Source: Helicoverpa zea (taxonomy: Eukaryota; Arthropoda; Insecta; Lepidoptera; Noctuidae). Taken from it: a stretch of DNA of 64,000 bases. The notes beneath the pieces were generated by a model. It searched no databases. It saw only the letters and a list, made by a program, of their open reading frames with translations, and had not been told where the DNA came from. A program made the translations under genes and the position numbers. The stretch is from contig NC_061456.1 in assembly GCF_022581195.2 (NCBI RefSeq), positions 10,356,501 through 10,420,500 on the forward strand. The letters run 5' to 3'. This document shows positions 10,355-22,497 of this stretch, one piece after another. Positions within the stretch are counted from its first letter, which is position 1; every line of letters begins with the position of its first letter.

Positions 10355-10532
10355 TGTAGTGTACTACGTATAATAAACGTTGCACGCTAGATGGCGCGAC
10401 GGTCGGTGGCGGGGAGCGTGGCTAGCGAGTCGCTAGGCGCGCTCATGCCCGAGGGAACCGCCGAGCGATTAAGTGTGTTACAACTGTAATCCGGTGTTTT
10501 ATTTTCCGTGTACATACAAAGCGAACCGTACA
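10355..10532 (+). repeat. 3' LTR, 178 bp
   Basis: Base-for-base the same as the 5' LTR in my reading, including AATAAA (10372-10377). It is followed by the target duplication GTAGG at 10533-10537. Confidence 0.95.
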
Positions 10533-10537
10533 GTAGG

Positions 10538-12182
10538 TAAGAGGTAAACCTATCTAATAAGGAAGCTTAGGTATGATAACTTGTACTACTTACCCATTGT
10601 TTCTTGTTTCTTATTGTTTTCCACACGTGTTTTGCACTCAATGAAAACCACTTCACTGAAATAGTATCCACTATTCCACTCAAACCAACAATTCCAATCA
10701 CAAACGAAAATACAAGTCCAAAGTTCAGTGCCAAGTCAAACAGATAAAGAAGGTAGTATCGAAATCCAGAGTTTTAGCCGGGGGTCAGTGTAATGTTTAC
10801 GTACGATAAGCGCTAGGAGAATAGTCTACACACATACGATACGAAAGACGTGGGCCGCAGCAGCAGACTGAGCCCAAAACAATACAAACAAATAGTTGCA
10901 CTAAAATTTGCACAGTTGCACGACAAAATATCGTGCAAAACGTAAAAATTGTGGAAATAAGCATGTGTGTATAAGCGTCTTTCTCCGCTCCGCCCCGCGC
11001 TTCTGCCGGGGGGAATGCTATTGAGTGAAATGCACGACAATTCATCGCAAAACGAGTACGTAAAAAAAGACGAAGAGTGCTTCAGAAAAAAGCGTTTTCT
11101 GAAAAAACTACTGTATAAATCAATTTGAAATAAATTTTATAGAACTCTTTAGTAATTGAGCTATGTCGGAGCGGACTTCGTTTTGGAGATTTTACATGTT
11201 TTATGGGACTTTTTAACACTCAAAGTTGCGTTAAAATTGTCTAGAAAAACGGAACTTTGTTGGCTCATAACTTTTTACTGGGATTTTTTTATTTTTTTTT
11301 AAATCCGTACAGACAAACTTAATAACAATATAAAACGATATCAAGTTTAATTTTGAATGTATTATGTCACAATGTAGAGTAAAAGCACTCCGAACTTTGT
11401 ATGGGAAAAATATCGACTAGTGTAACCTTAAGGGGGGATATGTGAAATGTGGGGTTTCACTTACTTTTACATTAAATGGTGGGACACGCATGTTTTTGAT
11501 CGTTTTAGGGGACGGCCTGGAATGCATTATAATTCAACTTTAAATATGTTTTGGAAGTGGTTCCAATTATTTTTGATCGACCGTACAATGTGAAAAATAT
11601 TACTAGAATGTGGAAAAAATGTTATAGTTTTCTATATAAAGTTAATAAAAAAAGATTTCATATAAAAAACACTTCAACCTTAGCAAGAATTTGTAAAAAA
11701 ATCGTTCCGTTTGCAATTCCCTATTTTTGTACGCTATCAAACTCTGTGGGTTTCATGGAATTGATGCAACACTAACATCAAAGTTACATCTGAATTGTAT
11801 GAATCGCACTGTGTTCCTGCATGACGAAAAAAAATATCAGACGCGAGAAAAGTTTTGATTGGTCCTAATTTTTTTAAGTAAGTGTAGTAAGAAATAAAAG
11901 GCATACTTACATAATAAATAAAATACCTTTTATAATGTTTATATAGTACTATGTCTCTTTTCAACAATCCAAGTTACCTAAAGCAAAGTGTAACTTTTTT
12001 CAAAACCTAACCGTCTTATCAAATAGTCATAGAAGCAAGCCAACCTTCGTAGCACATAAAATAACCCTTTACAACATTGCCGGTCCTTTTCTCCAAAAAA
12101 AAAAAAAATACCGAAGCCCAATACCATAGCGGGTCCAGCTCATAACTGCGCATAAGTAATGTTTGACCTCTCGTATGAGAGG
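10538..12182. other. No gene seen
   Basis: AT-rich DNA. A more GC-rich patch lies at about 10840-11010 (CCGCTCCGCCCCGCGCTTCT), and an A-run lies at 12097-12110. No coding features or recognisable repeat. Confidence 0.5.
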
Positions 12183-12189
12183 ACCGCAA

Positions 12190-12478
12190 CATGGAGAACA
12201 AAATAACTAGTGGAGGTGCCATATCGGAAAATCGCCGAAGAACGTAGCGTACTAAAATGCGGGTGACATGACGGGGGGACGAGGTACGTTACTGTTTTCG
12301 CCTTCATTGGATCCAAACCTTTTTTGTAATACCAAAAATCGTTGACAAAGAATCCTTACACCTTGTTAGTTCACTAGTCACTGATCGCTTTGGTCATTCC
12401 TACCGTACGAATTTGACCTACAAGGAGGCGCCTAACCGACCAGCATAATGGCATCTCTCATATTTCCTTACTCCATGA
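12190..12478 (+). mobile_element. Family E inverted-repeat element, copy 1
   Basis: It starts CATGGAGAACAAAATAACTAG and ends ACTCCATGA, so CATGGAG/CTCCATG form short terminal inverted repeats. It is flanked by ACCGCAA (12183-12189 and 12479-12485). Internal landmarks shared with the other copies are a GTGCCAT box, AACGTAGCGTAC, GATCGCT and TTGACCTACAAGGAGGCGCCT. No coding capacity. See also 25900, 31361 and 43820. Confidence 0.7.
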
Positions 12479-12485
12479 ACCGCAA

Positions 12486-13594
12486 TGACCTAATTCGCCT
12501 TACTGACTTTTACAACTAACGGATGATACGCTACTGTTTTGTTTTTGTTTCTGCCATTCATTTGTTTGTTTACCACTGTTCTATTCGTGTCGAAAGTTTT
12601 TGAAGATTTTTTTGTTTGTAATGCTTAGTCATTTTTTAATTGGTAAGAACTTTGTTGGGAACTTTTCTGTTGATAAACATGGCTGATGTTTGTAGGCACA
12701 AACGAAAAGTTTTTAAATGATTCTTATTTATAACATTTGTTGTTTTTCTCCAAAACATCGAATAAATTGCATAACCTTATATATTTTACCTGTCCTTTAC
12801 CTAAGTTTCAAAATAACACTCCGTGTTCCACTGAAGTTGATACATACAAGCAATCTACTCACATTTTTGCGGTACATCTACCACAAACAGAAAATACAAT
12901 ACATTTTCTACAAGTTCTACCCGCCATATGACCCGTTTCACCGGTTCCTCACAACATTTCCAAATTGCTTTCAAAATGTTATGAAAAATGGTTCCCCCAG
13001 GAAAGGAATTCTTGCTTGAGGATAATTCGTTGAATCGTAAACTTGAAAAAGATTTCCTGTTTGTAATATAAACTTGTTTAATAACATTAAAAATGTTTCA
13101 TTATTTACATCTGGCGTTTTGTAAACATTTGGCGGGAAAAGAGGTAATATTGGGCAACTGGACAAGAATAGGACGCAACCTCTTTTGAATGAGGTAAACA
13201 TTTTCAACTCTTTGGTGTGACTTTTATTATTTAAGCAATAAACGTAGGAATCACACTAATGCCGCAATAATAAACAAGAAACCAGTAGTTTTGTTTACGG
13301 ACGATAGATTTTTGAAGTAACAGCACTTTCAGACTAGCGGATTTTCCTTATAGCACAAAGGTGGAAAAGTTAAAAAATTCGTAAGAAATATAAATGTTTA
13401 TTGGTCAAATCCCAAAAAATAAGTACCTACGTACATATTTCAAAAATTGACAATTATTAGTCTGTTATTTATTCTGGATAAAGTAGTTACGCTACTAATA
13501 AATTGTAAATGATTTTTTATGAAAGCCAGATTCAAAGGGGATATAAAATTGCTAGACATTGTTATCATATGTGCCTTGACGCTCATACCACCGT
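12486..13594. other. No gene seen
   Basis: AT-rich DNA. The frames present (for example one of 100 codons from 12717) look random, with many Ile, Phe and Tyr and no domains. Confidence 0.5.
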
Positions 13595-13610
13595 ATGACA
13601 ATAGGTTTTT

Positions 13611-13969
13611 GACTGCCTCGTTGGTCTAGCTGTCGCAAGTGCGGCTGCTGAGCACGAGGTCTCGGGTTCGATTCCCGAGTCGGGCCGAAATCGCTTTGTG
13701 GGTTTTAGAAGACTTTCACAAAGCAGCCCGGAGCCTGGAAGTTGGTGATTGATACACCCGTGCATCGGAGAGCACGTAAATGTCGGTCCTGCGCCTGATC
13801 TCTCTCCGGTCGTGTCGGATTACCGTCCCATCGGGCTATGAGAGTTAAGGAATAGTGAGTGCACCTGTGTCTGCGCAAATGCTCGTGCACTATAATATGT
13901 CCTGCGTAGTTGGCTAATCTCCTTACGTGAGAACAGCCGTCGTAGCCGATAATCGGCTAGGAGGACATC
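13611..13969 (+). mobile_element. Full-length tRNA-derived SINE (SINE-A)
   Basis: A 359-bp element flanked by a perfect 16-bp target duplication ATGACAATAGGTTTTT (13595-13610 and 13970-13985). The head is tRNA-like, with an A-box-like GTTGGTCTAGCTG and a B-box GGGTTCGATTCCC, giving an internal pol III promoter. The body contains CTCTCTCCGGTCGTGTCGGATTACC and GTGCACTATAATATGTCC, and ends AATCGGCTAGGAGGACATC with no long poly(A). It depends on LINE enzymes. The perfect duplication suggests a fairly young insertion. Confidence 0.9.
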
Positions 13970-14731
13970 ATGACAATAGGTTTTTGTAAAGTATTGGCCT
14001 ATCTTTTGTAATGCCTTTGTGAAAATTTCTAGTAGAGAATGGGAAAATATAACAGGCTAGGTATACTTTTAACACAATTTGTGCTATTCATGCCGCAACA
14101 AAAGATCCATTTTGTTGGCAATTTAAAAGTGCGTCAAGTTTTGGGTCCAATTTTCTATTTTCACTGTTATAAGGTTCTTCATAGTTGAACCATAATTTGT
14201 GATCCCTTTTTTGTGATAAAATTGCCATAGAGTTAAGTCTTCCCATTTTGACTAATTTTCAAAGTTTTCTCAGACTTCAATTAAAATATTCCTATTTTAA
14301 CGAATTTTCCAAAGTTTATTTCCCTTAAAGAATTTACAAAGGCCGTGAAAAATAATTAGGGTGTGATAATCTTACACTACGCTTCAATTAGAAAGTAAAG
14401 TCTTAACTTTATTGATTATAAATTGTTCTTAAAATAAAATTAATTAGATTCAAGAGACGAATGGAAGTAGCGGCAGTATTTTCATAATATTATTCCAATC
14501 TTAGAAAGTTCTAAGGGTGAGGCACGGGTTAATTACTTGGAACGCTCCAGATTGATTAAATGGCAATCAATCAAAAACACATTTCAAATCAGTACTTCCT
14601 CACTTTGAATAGATTATACACACAATAGGGCTATTCCAATATTCAATCTATCTACTGATTTGATTACTCAAGATATAATTTTGACACTAGCCTCATACAA
14701 GTCAAATTCCTATATCTGATAAGGAAAATAA

Positions 14732-14939
14732 TGGGGCGTCTACGGCCGATTTTGGCCACGGCGGCTGTTCTCATTTAAGGAGATTAGCCAACTACATACG
14801 TAGGACATATTATAGTGCACGAGCATTTGCGCAGACACAGGTGCACTCCCTATTCCTTCACTCTCATAGCCCGATGGGACGGCAATCCGACACGACCGGA
14901 GAGAGATCAGGCGCAAGACCGACATTTACGTGCTCATTT
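14732..14939 (-). mobile_element. 5'-truncated SINE-A copy, inverted
   Basis: The reverse complement of the last roughly 200 bp of SINE-A, from the GAGCACGTAAATG box to the AATCGGC-type end. It is flanked by the duplication AAGGAAAATAA (14721-14731 and 14940-14950). The tRNA-like head is missing, as expected of incomplete reverse transcription. With the full copy at 13611 it forms an inverted pair about 0.8 kb apart. Confidence 0.88.
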
Positions 14940-15128
14940 AAGGAAAATAAAAGATAGATTATTAGGAATGGTTAGTTTGTTTGTTGCCTTCTTTTGTCTT
15001 CTAATAAGTCTTTTTATACTTTTTATTTGTATTCTCGCTATAAAAAATAACATAACCGCTGCATGCTTTTATAATATTTATTACACGTGTAGGTATGAAA
15101 TAAAACGACAGATAATTTGAACTTTTTA

Positions 15129-15266
15129 GGGCTGATTTTTCAATCATCAGTTAACTTCTATCTGAGGAATAAATATGGCGGTTTGACATATTTTCCATAC
15201 AAAAGCTGTCAAAACGTTAAAAATATTCCTCAGATAGAAGTTATCTGGCGATTGAAAAATCAGCCC
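15129..15266. mobile_element. 138-bp MITE with TTA target duplication
   Basis: Terminal inverted repeats of about 40 bp: GGGCTGATTTTTCAATCATC at the left matches the reverse complement of GCGATTGAAAAATCAGCCC at the right. CTTCTATCTGAGGAAT is mirrored inside. TTA flanks both sides (15126-15128 and 15267-15269). A 3-bp TTA duplication and G-rich ends fit PIF/Harbinger-type non-autonomous elements, which is an inference. Confidence 0.85.
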
Positions 15267-16374
15267 TTAATAAGTTATCCTGCTTTGGAGAATTGAAACA
15301 AATTATAATTAAGAAAATTAAGGTAATTTTCTAACGTGAAAGACGTCCTTCTAGTTATTTCAATTAAAAATATTCTTGGGTTTCACTAATTATATATTTG
15401 AACATAATATAATTTTGCATTTTTTGTCTAGGCTTAAATTAATTGAAAACAAGTCTTAAAAAAGTTTTTTTTTTGTATTTTATCTTTCATTAAAAATATT
15501 GAGCTTAGAAAATAAAAAAGATCATTTAGGTTATGTTTACAATTACATAGTCACGTTAAATCCACGAAGTTTTCCAGAATTAGCCCCGTTTTTATTGGGC
15601 TCTAAAAACTTCCTATTTTAGAACAAAACAGATTGTTTACTTATTTTTTAGGCATCATACCTACCTAAGACGTAACGACAATTGAGAACTTTATGTAACA
15701 TCGCTTAATTGGCTCTCTTAACGGTAAAGTTTGGAACAACAACCTCATTTGACCATTTAAAATTGAGCGTTCCTACGTAATGGTAGGACGCTTTTAAATT
15801 AATCCGTATTTCGTAGACAGAAATAAAATGGCATACATAATAATGCTATTAATAGATGTTGTTTATTTGCCTTGCAATTAAAGGGAACAGAGTGTAAAGT
15901 TACTTGTTTCTTGTAATTAAGAAGCGAAGGAGACTTGCTTTGTAAACTATTGTAAGTAACAATTTATTGTAATTCTTAGTATTGAGACAACCCTACCGTG
16001 ACTGGAGTTTTAAGCAGAGGGTTTATTTATGCGGTATCTTTTTTTATTTTAAAGTTAGGGCCTATTTGTATGTAATGTGTATTACTTATTCGTCAACTCG
16101 CGTAAATCAATCTTGTCCACGTGGCCTAAACGGGGCGATAAATTATTGCGCCTTGACTGTTGCTTCTATGAGATTTCTAATGGAAAATCTTTAATAGAGT
16201 ATGTCTATCAATATATAAGCCTGTATTAATAAAATATCTCACCCAAATTGCATGATAAAATACCATCATTATATTCTGTTCTTCAACACGAAATTCCGAT
16301 ATCAAGCCAAAACATTTCATAGCCGAAACGGAATAACCCCATATTAGTTTCTCTTAATTAAATAAATACCAATT

Positions 16375-16389
16375 TGACCTTGACCTTGG
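16375..16389 (-). promoter_or_regulatory. Possible FTZ-F1/ERR-type nuclear receptor site
   Basis: The minus strand reads CCAAGGTCAAGGTCA: two AGGTCA half sites with no spacing, each with an upstream CA/CCA extension. TCAAGGTCA is the known core for FTZ-F1/ERR-class monomers. Only the motif is seen; there is no promoter or gene next to it. Confidence 0.3.
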
Positions 16390-16734
16390 GCGCTTAATCG
16401 GTTTGATTCCGCGTAATCCTTAACTGCCCTTCGGAAGTCCTTCTGTCGAGGATATCTGTCCTTGACTCATTGATGCAACTTAAGGACTTGTCGAAGATAA
16501 ATGGGGGAAGGAATCTTAGGCCGTTTGAGTACCAGATAATATTGGATGGATTTTCCTAGGTTTTTAAACTTACGGATCTTATTTTCCGGTGACATATATA
16601 ACAGTGTAGGTTATTGTTTGGGTGCTCAGATCTCAGAAGTTACCTACTATAAAGATTCGAAAATTTATTTAATTGTAAGATAGCCCGTTTATTGAAGAAA
16701 GCTATAATAGGCTATGCAGTACATATATTTTTAT

Positions 16735-16800
16735 CTGGGTCCACGGAGTATGTAGTTTCCACAGGAGGCGGGTGAAACTACGCGGGCAGAAGCTGGTGTA
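16735..16800 (-). repeat. Fragment of dispersed 'ACTAGC' repeat
   Basis: The reverse complement contains CAGCTTCTGCCCGCGTAGTTTCACCCGCC, the start of the repeat seen complete at 2039 and 61484. It is truncated after the 'GTGGAAACTAC' box. Confidence 0.65.
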
Positions 16801-18667
16801 CCTACTCATTTATGTAGGTCCATTAAATAAAGTTCAATTATAAGAACGTGACTTTGTTTGTCACGCTTTGGTTGTTATAAGATTCAACCAATTTAATCTT
16901 TAGATGGGGCCTCGGGGACGTAAAAGGCTTTCTTCCTGAAGCGTGAAGTTCCCTCAGGACGCTAATGAAACAGTTATAAATAAGGAAATTACATTCTTGG
17001 AAAATAAATGAAATTAACGAATTAATTAAGAAGATACACGCGTTCGAATTTTGACGGTAATTCCTTGTCGCGTGTATAGTTTTTGTCAAATTACTTTGGT
17101 CGCCTGAAGTCAGTCATTTGTTGCTTGTACAACGTACATACGCAGTAGTGTCGTAGCTAACTTTGGAGCGAATACATTTGACTAGAACCGAATGCTATTA
17201 CAACCTGAATCTTACCCAGCTTATGATATAATGGACGTCATAATTATATGATTACTGCTATGTTGTACAGCAAAATTCCATGGTGTGCACACATGTTTCT
17301 CTATTCTACTCGCTCTATCAAAAGGTAACAATTTGCGTGCAAACATTTCTAAAATGTCCGCGTAATTGCAACCCTTTTCGCATATACTTACTAGCAGTGG
17401 ATTTTGTACATAATAACTTTTACTATTAAATATTTCTGTTACACATTATTAACATCTTCCTTTGTTTTACCTTTATATTCCTTCATTAACCCCTATATAA
17501 GTTCAACAGTCGAAGCGATAATGACCTCAACTGGCTTTGCTACACGGATTTCGTATTACCAGGAGTTGTTTGCTACCAAATACTTGTTGACATGCCCTTG
17601 TGTTGCAAGGACGAACAGTATTAGAATGCTCGGTTTTGGCTTAGAGAATTTAATTGATGGGAGGAAGATTTTTGTGTAAGGCCTTCTTCTATACCTGAAA
17701 CAAATGATGAACTACAGATTTTCCTACTTAAAGGTTTAACTTAAAAAAAAAACATGCATTGAAAAACATTGAAGTATTTTATGCAATATTTTTAATACGT
17801 AGATTACAAACTAAATAGCACTAATCAATAAAGATTCGTTCCTCATGCACTATCAAGGTAACGAATAACGCCTTGCTTTCTCAATATGCAAAAGTGTAAT
17901 GGCGGTTCCATGGGATTTTCAGCCATCATTAGTAAGACCTCATTTACTCCCAGAAGTAATGGGGTCTTCGAAATTCAAGTCAATTGATCTTCATTTGTCA
18001 ACATTGGATTTGCATTTCCAATTTCAAATCTACAAAGGACCTTAATTTTTAGATCCTTATGAAGTTCTTCAGAGCCCGGTTCGTTTACCATAATTCTTTT
18101 TTCAAGGGATCTTTTCCGACAGCCAATCTTGACTTCGTAATAGGGATAGCTAAAAATAACTATAAATCTTCCTTTCTAGAAACTGGATAGCTCACAATTA
18201 ACAATTAGTGAGTTAAGTAGGTAGATTAGAAACATTATTAAACTAGCGATATTAAGATTTTCTAGGTATAAATTAGTGTGAAGACAAGTGTTTAACCTGA
18301 ATAACAGATATACAAACGTACCTGCTTTGATGGAAGATTCAACTTTCGAATCTGTAAACAATTTTGTGTTAATAATCAATTAGAGTTTTGAAAAATGCTT
18401 GAAATCCATTTTCATAAAATATCAACAAAAAATCTTATTAAAAGAGCATTAACATGAATCGTACCTACCAACAGATGAGTAACAGATTCTTATTAAAACG
18501 CCATCATAAACGAAGCATACAACAGTAATTATAAATCAGTGAATCAGAGATGAATTAAAAAAATCAATATGACCGTTTCATGAAGGAAATGAAATTTCAA
18601 ATTAACTTTTATTGAGTTCTCGGTATATTTGTGTATTTCGAACACGTTTTCCTGTGTGTCACGTTAA

Positions 18668-19161
18668 GGGCGGTTACGCACGCCATCCGATCCGAATCCG
18701 ATCCGATTGCAAGGAAGTATATGGTTCGGGGAACCCTTTGTATGGTAGTTTACGTACTGAATGCGCTAACCCTCAATCCCATATTTCTCTCGCAAACTTT
18801 ATTGATGGAACAAAGTAGCCATAGTAACGTAATAGTAAAGTAGACATAAATAGATACCTATATTTCTCGCTTTGTGCATAATGACGCCTGAAGCCGGTCG
18901 CACGCACTAGGCTACTAAAGACTTTTCTCTCTCTTTAACCTAGGCTAAGTCCTAAGTCCCTACAGTCCCTGAGATGCTGTCATAATTACATAGATTTTTG
19001 TAAGCAGCTACGTAGACGATACAGTCGACATACATATATTTATTTGATTTCTTATTGCAGAAGTCACTTAGAGAGTGTTCCAGATTTGCGTAGTATACGA
19101 AAGGACTGAATCGGAATTCGGTACATTTTCACCGAATTCGATCGGATGTATGTAACCAACC
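18668..19161. mobile_element. 494-bp MITE with TAA target duplication
   Basis: The left end GGGCGGTTACGCACGCCATC and the reverse complement of the right end (GGTTGGTTACATACATCCGA) form imperfect terminal repeats. CCGAATCCG / CGGAATTCGG motifs continue inward. TAA lies on both sides (18665-18667 and 19162-19164). No coding capacity; the two open frames inside are not protein-like. The 3-bp duplication fits PIF/Harbinger-type elements. Confidence 0.65.
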
Positions 19162-19164
19162 TAA

Positions 19165-21539
19165 TGTACCATCTGTTGGTCAATATGTCAGTAACATGTT
19201 GATCCAGTCACAAGACTGTAAACAATTGTAGTCGGATGTCCGGCGCTGGCGCATGTTCAAACGGAATGTTTGTTTAGCATTAATATTGCGATTGGATTTT
19301 GTTTATTAATGTGCAATTGGTTTATTTCCTTTCCTTTGAGTGTTCTGGTTGTTAGTGTGATTAATCTCTCTAAGGATTTGGGTTTTTAAAGTTTGCTTAA
19401 ATGACTTAATTTTAAAGTTTCAGTTGTTTCAATAAGTAATGTATAGGTCCTCACAATCTAAGCATTTAAATTACATAACTATATTCTTAATATGAATTGC
19501 AAACAAATATATATCATCATTATCCTTCCTTCATTCATAATTTAATGTACCTAAGTAAATATGAAAAATATATCTGTCAATACAAAACTAACAGAAAGGA
19601 AAACGTTTTCCACCACAAATCTGTATTACCGGAACCACTGCTTGCTTCAACTTCCCGCGTTTACTGGTTTGATTTACTTCATTTCCCTTAGGAATATTGT
19701 TTATTAGTTGCCGACGTTTCTTTACATAGCAATGTAGTTAGACGTTTATATGTCTAACTGGGGGAAGAAGAGAGGGTTACATTGGTGTGATGGCTGAAAA
19801 ATAAAACAGAAGTAGTATAGAGACATGATACAAAAATGTGTTTCAGTTGATTTGAGTCTAAGAGATCTAGATAAATATCTTGCTCATGCTTAGAAGCTTA
19901 ATCTAGTAAATCTGCCTATAGTAATTTCATAAAGTTGAACATCAAGTTTGTTTGTTTTATCGACCGCAATAATACTAAGTCCACCGGGCCCATCAAAACG
20001 ATTTGAAAAATTATTTCAGCGCTGAGTGTGAGACTCGTATGAATCTATTGGCCAGTTAACTAAGTTTAACCAATATTGTAAACTGCATCGTGTTTTAAAT
20101 TAAACTTCAATAGATATTGTGGAACCTAATCCTACATTTACGGCTTTATTACACAACATAGATACTGATGATAAACTGAACAATAATATCTAAATATTAT
20201 AGCAGATACAACGTGTTAACGGTTATGAGTAAATCTATGTGTTTATGGTGTAGATAAATGCGAAGGCCATGGGGTTTTCCCCATGTTTGTAAACAAAGTG
20301 TTACCAGTTTTAAAAATGATCTGTTAATGTCACTGGCTGTTTATACAAGCTGTTGATTTGCATCCGTGCCACATTCAAGGACGTAATTATGCTAATGATT
20401 ATCGACCCAAATCAACAAAAAAATTGGTACGTAATTTTTTTTTATTTATTTTTTTTCGGAATTCCGTCAATGTCATCTAACCGTATTTAAACTTGGCGCG
20501 TGTGTTCCTGGCCTTAAAACCGTGCTGTGCTCTCACACAAACGCAAACACAAAGCATACGCAACGATTATTCATACATTTCATTCATAAAAGTGGATTAC
20601 TTCTGAAATACTACGACATTACAATGACAAAAAAAGCTGTGCATATTAGCTATTTCCCGTCTACTGTAATTCCAATCGATTATTTACGTATTTTATGTCC
20701 TCCTCCTGAAGTATGGCACAAATGCAAATCAACACCTTGTATAACTGTTAGCTACTTTGAAGTTGTTTTGAATTCTTTGATAGTGTTTTGTTTTTAAATA
20801 GATTTAGCTAGGATAATGAATGGGATGATGCCTGTGGCTGGAAATATTACCAAAATACGATAAGTGTGATACATTAATCTGCATTAAAATTTATAAGAAA
20901 ATATATAGATTTTTAATATTAAGTGTCAAAATTCTTCTCCGCATCACTATCACCCGATAGCGTGCGTCGAAGACTAGACAACTATGATTGATATACATTT
21001 TTTCATCTTATCTAAACAACACTCTTCCTAAATAATGTTTTAAACGAAAATATATTCCAGGTTTTAGAAATAAGACCGCTCACGAGAGACTCTTGATTAT
21101 GATATCGAATATTATTATATTAGGCTAGATTTTTCCAAGAAGTGGTTTCTCAGGTATTCTAGAAAAATACTCAAGCATTTCTCTTATCTGAAGTAAATAT
21201 ACCTAGATTCGGTTAACTTTGATTGGTTGAATCAAATGCTTGAATCAACCTAATACGGGTACCTAATCTCACAAAGTTAGTTGAGTACAAATAAGGATTC
21301 CAGACTTATATCAAAGCTGGCTACTAAGCTTAGGATTACCTATTTACCTAATAGAATATTTTGAATAAAATGCTTACGAATATCATATTTAAGCATGTGA
21401 GTCTGTATGTTGGTTTCGCTTTATGGTTGGAGTCCTGATGAAATGACGAGTTAGATTTTTAACCAATTGAAGAAATTAAATTCAATTATAATAGATACCT
21501 TCTTGAAAAATTATCTCAACTAAAATTATTCTCAACGTT
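19165..21539. other. No gene seen
   Basis: AT-rich DNA with poly(T) near 20436-20458. A 91-codon frame at 20522-20797 has no recognisable motif. Nothing else stands out. Confidence 0.5.
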
Positions 21540-21548
21540 TTATAAGCT

Positions 21549-22488
21549 TCTTCTTCTTCTTCTTCTTCTTTCGAGTCGATGACATGTCATATGAGACTAC
21601 ACTATGTCAGCCCAATATTCCGCCACAGCGAGAGCACGGCCGGATGCGCTCATTAAGTCCTCCCGCGAGCAGGTTTCAGGGCACAGTGGACATGCGATTA
21701 GGTGGGACATCGTCTGCACGGCAGCCCCGCACTCGCACCCAAGGTCCGCCCCGCCCGCGAAACCCCACCTGGATCGATTATCTTTGCTCCGGCCTACCTG
21801 TGTTCGGAGTCTGTTTAGAGACTGCCAGACTCTTCTCGGGAGATCGTGTCCAGGAGGGAGACTTTCTAAGAGCGGGACAAACGGGGAGGGCAGTAAACTC
21901 CTCGATCGCCAAAGATCCCGTCTGGCACGAGAGGCCTCACCATCGACAGGAGCAACGGTTTTGTAGAAACCCCTGCGGCTTTTAAGCCGTTGTGGCACAG
22001 AGGTGTAATTGTGCATGGGGTGTCGTTGGTCTGTTTCGAGTTTGGCTCTCTCGATGCCAGAGGCTACGCTTCTGCGAACATCTGGTGGGGCAATGCCGGC
22101 CAGTGGGTGCAGCATTTGTAACGGGGTCGGCTTGAGGCAGCCAGTTATAATGCGGCACGTTTCGTTCAGTGCTACATCCACCTGCCCAGCGTGAACGGAA
22201 CGACTCCACACTGGGCACGCATATTCGCCCGCGGAGTAGCAGAGTGCCAGGCCAGTGGTTCGCAGCACCGTTGGTGAGGCTCCCCAGGTCGTGCTCGTCA
22301 GCCTTCGCAACAGGTTGTTGCGGGAGGCAACTTTCTGCTTGATATTCTCGCAGTTTTTCCTGAAAGTGAGCGACCTGTCAAGAGTTACACCCAGATATTT
22401 TGGTAGCTTGCAATGACTGATAGGTACACCTCGCCACTGGATGTTAAGGGTTCGACTCGCTTCTCTGTTGCGCTATATAAGCTATAAG
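21549..22488 (-). mobile_element. 5'-truncated jockey/CR1-type LINE with GAA tail
   Basis: The minus strand carries the end of a LINE reverse-transcriptase frame, a stop at 21597-21599, about 25 bp of 3' sequence and a (GAA)n tail (21549-21572). Candidate target duplications TTATAAGCT flank it (21540-21548 and 22489-22497). The 5' junction is slightly blurred because TATAAGCT also occurs at 22476-22483. Confidence 0.85.
21597..22472 (-). pseudogene. C-terminal part of jockey/CR1-type LINE ORF2 (truncated)
   Basis: An open frame of about 290 codons reading towards lower coordinates. It begins after the catalytic reverse-transcriptase domain. Near its start is KYLGVTLDRSLTF, a motif typical of the region just after the polymerase domain of jockey-like elements. 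Then come the 'GLALCYSAGEYACPVW' segment and, near the end, a Cys-rich CECGAAVQTMSHLIACP motif typical of the C-terminal gag-like knuckle of these ORF2 proteins. The active-site FADD region and endonuclease are absent, so it cannot work alone. The frame itself has no stop inside, which suggests moderate age. Confidence 0.9.
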
Positions 22489-22497
22489 TTATAAGCT

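Larger units (their letters stand above)
4920..10532 (+). mobile_element. Intact Ty3/gypsy LTR retrotransposon
   Basis: A complete element of 5613 bp, bounded by direct LTRs of 178 bp that I read as identical (TG...CA ends). It is flanked by the 5-bp target duplication GTAGG (4915-4919 and 10533-10537). The order is LTR, primer binding site, about 1.3-kb leader, one Gag-Pol frame, short 3' untranslated region with a purine-rich tract, LTR. The order RT, RNase H, integrase places it in Ty3/gypsy. The single fused frame and the style of the domains resemble the insect Mag-like / 'K02A2.6-like' group, which is a family judgement from motifs. There is no envelope gene. Identical LTRs and an open frame point to a recent insertion that may still be able to move. 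Confidence 0.95.
15270..18664. other. Mostly unassigned, no gene seen
   Basis: AT-rich DNA with no convincing exon. It contains a minus-strand fragment of the 'ACTAGC' repeat at 16735-16800 and a nuclear-receptor-like site at 16375-16389 (both listed). Frames such as 15982-16194 and 17404-17679 lack domains. Confidence 0.5.

Noticed and set aside
20522..20797. 91-codon frame as a possible small gene
   Set aside because: No recognisable motif, odd composition and no promoter or splice context that I can support.
21584..22194. Plus-strand frames of 60-133 codons over the LINE fragment
   Set aside because: They are antisense shadows of the minus-strand reverse-transcriptase C-terminus.
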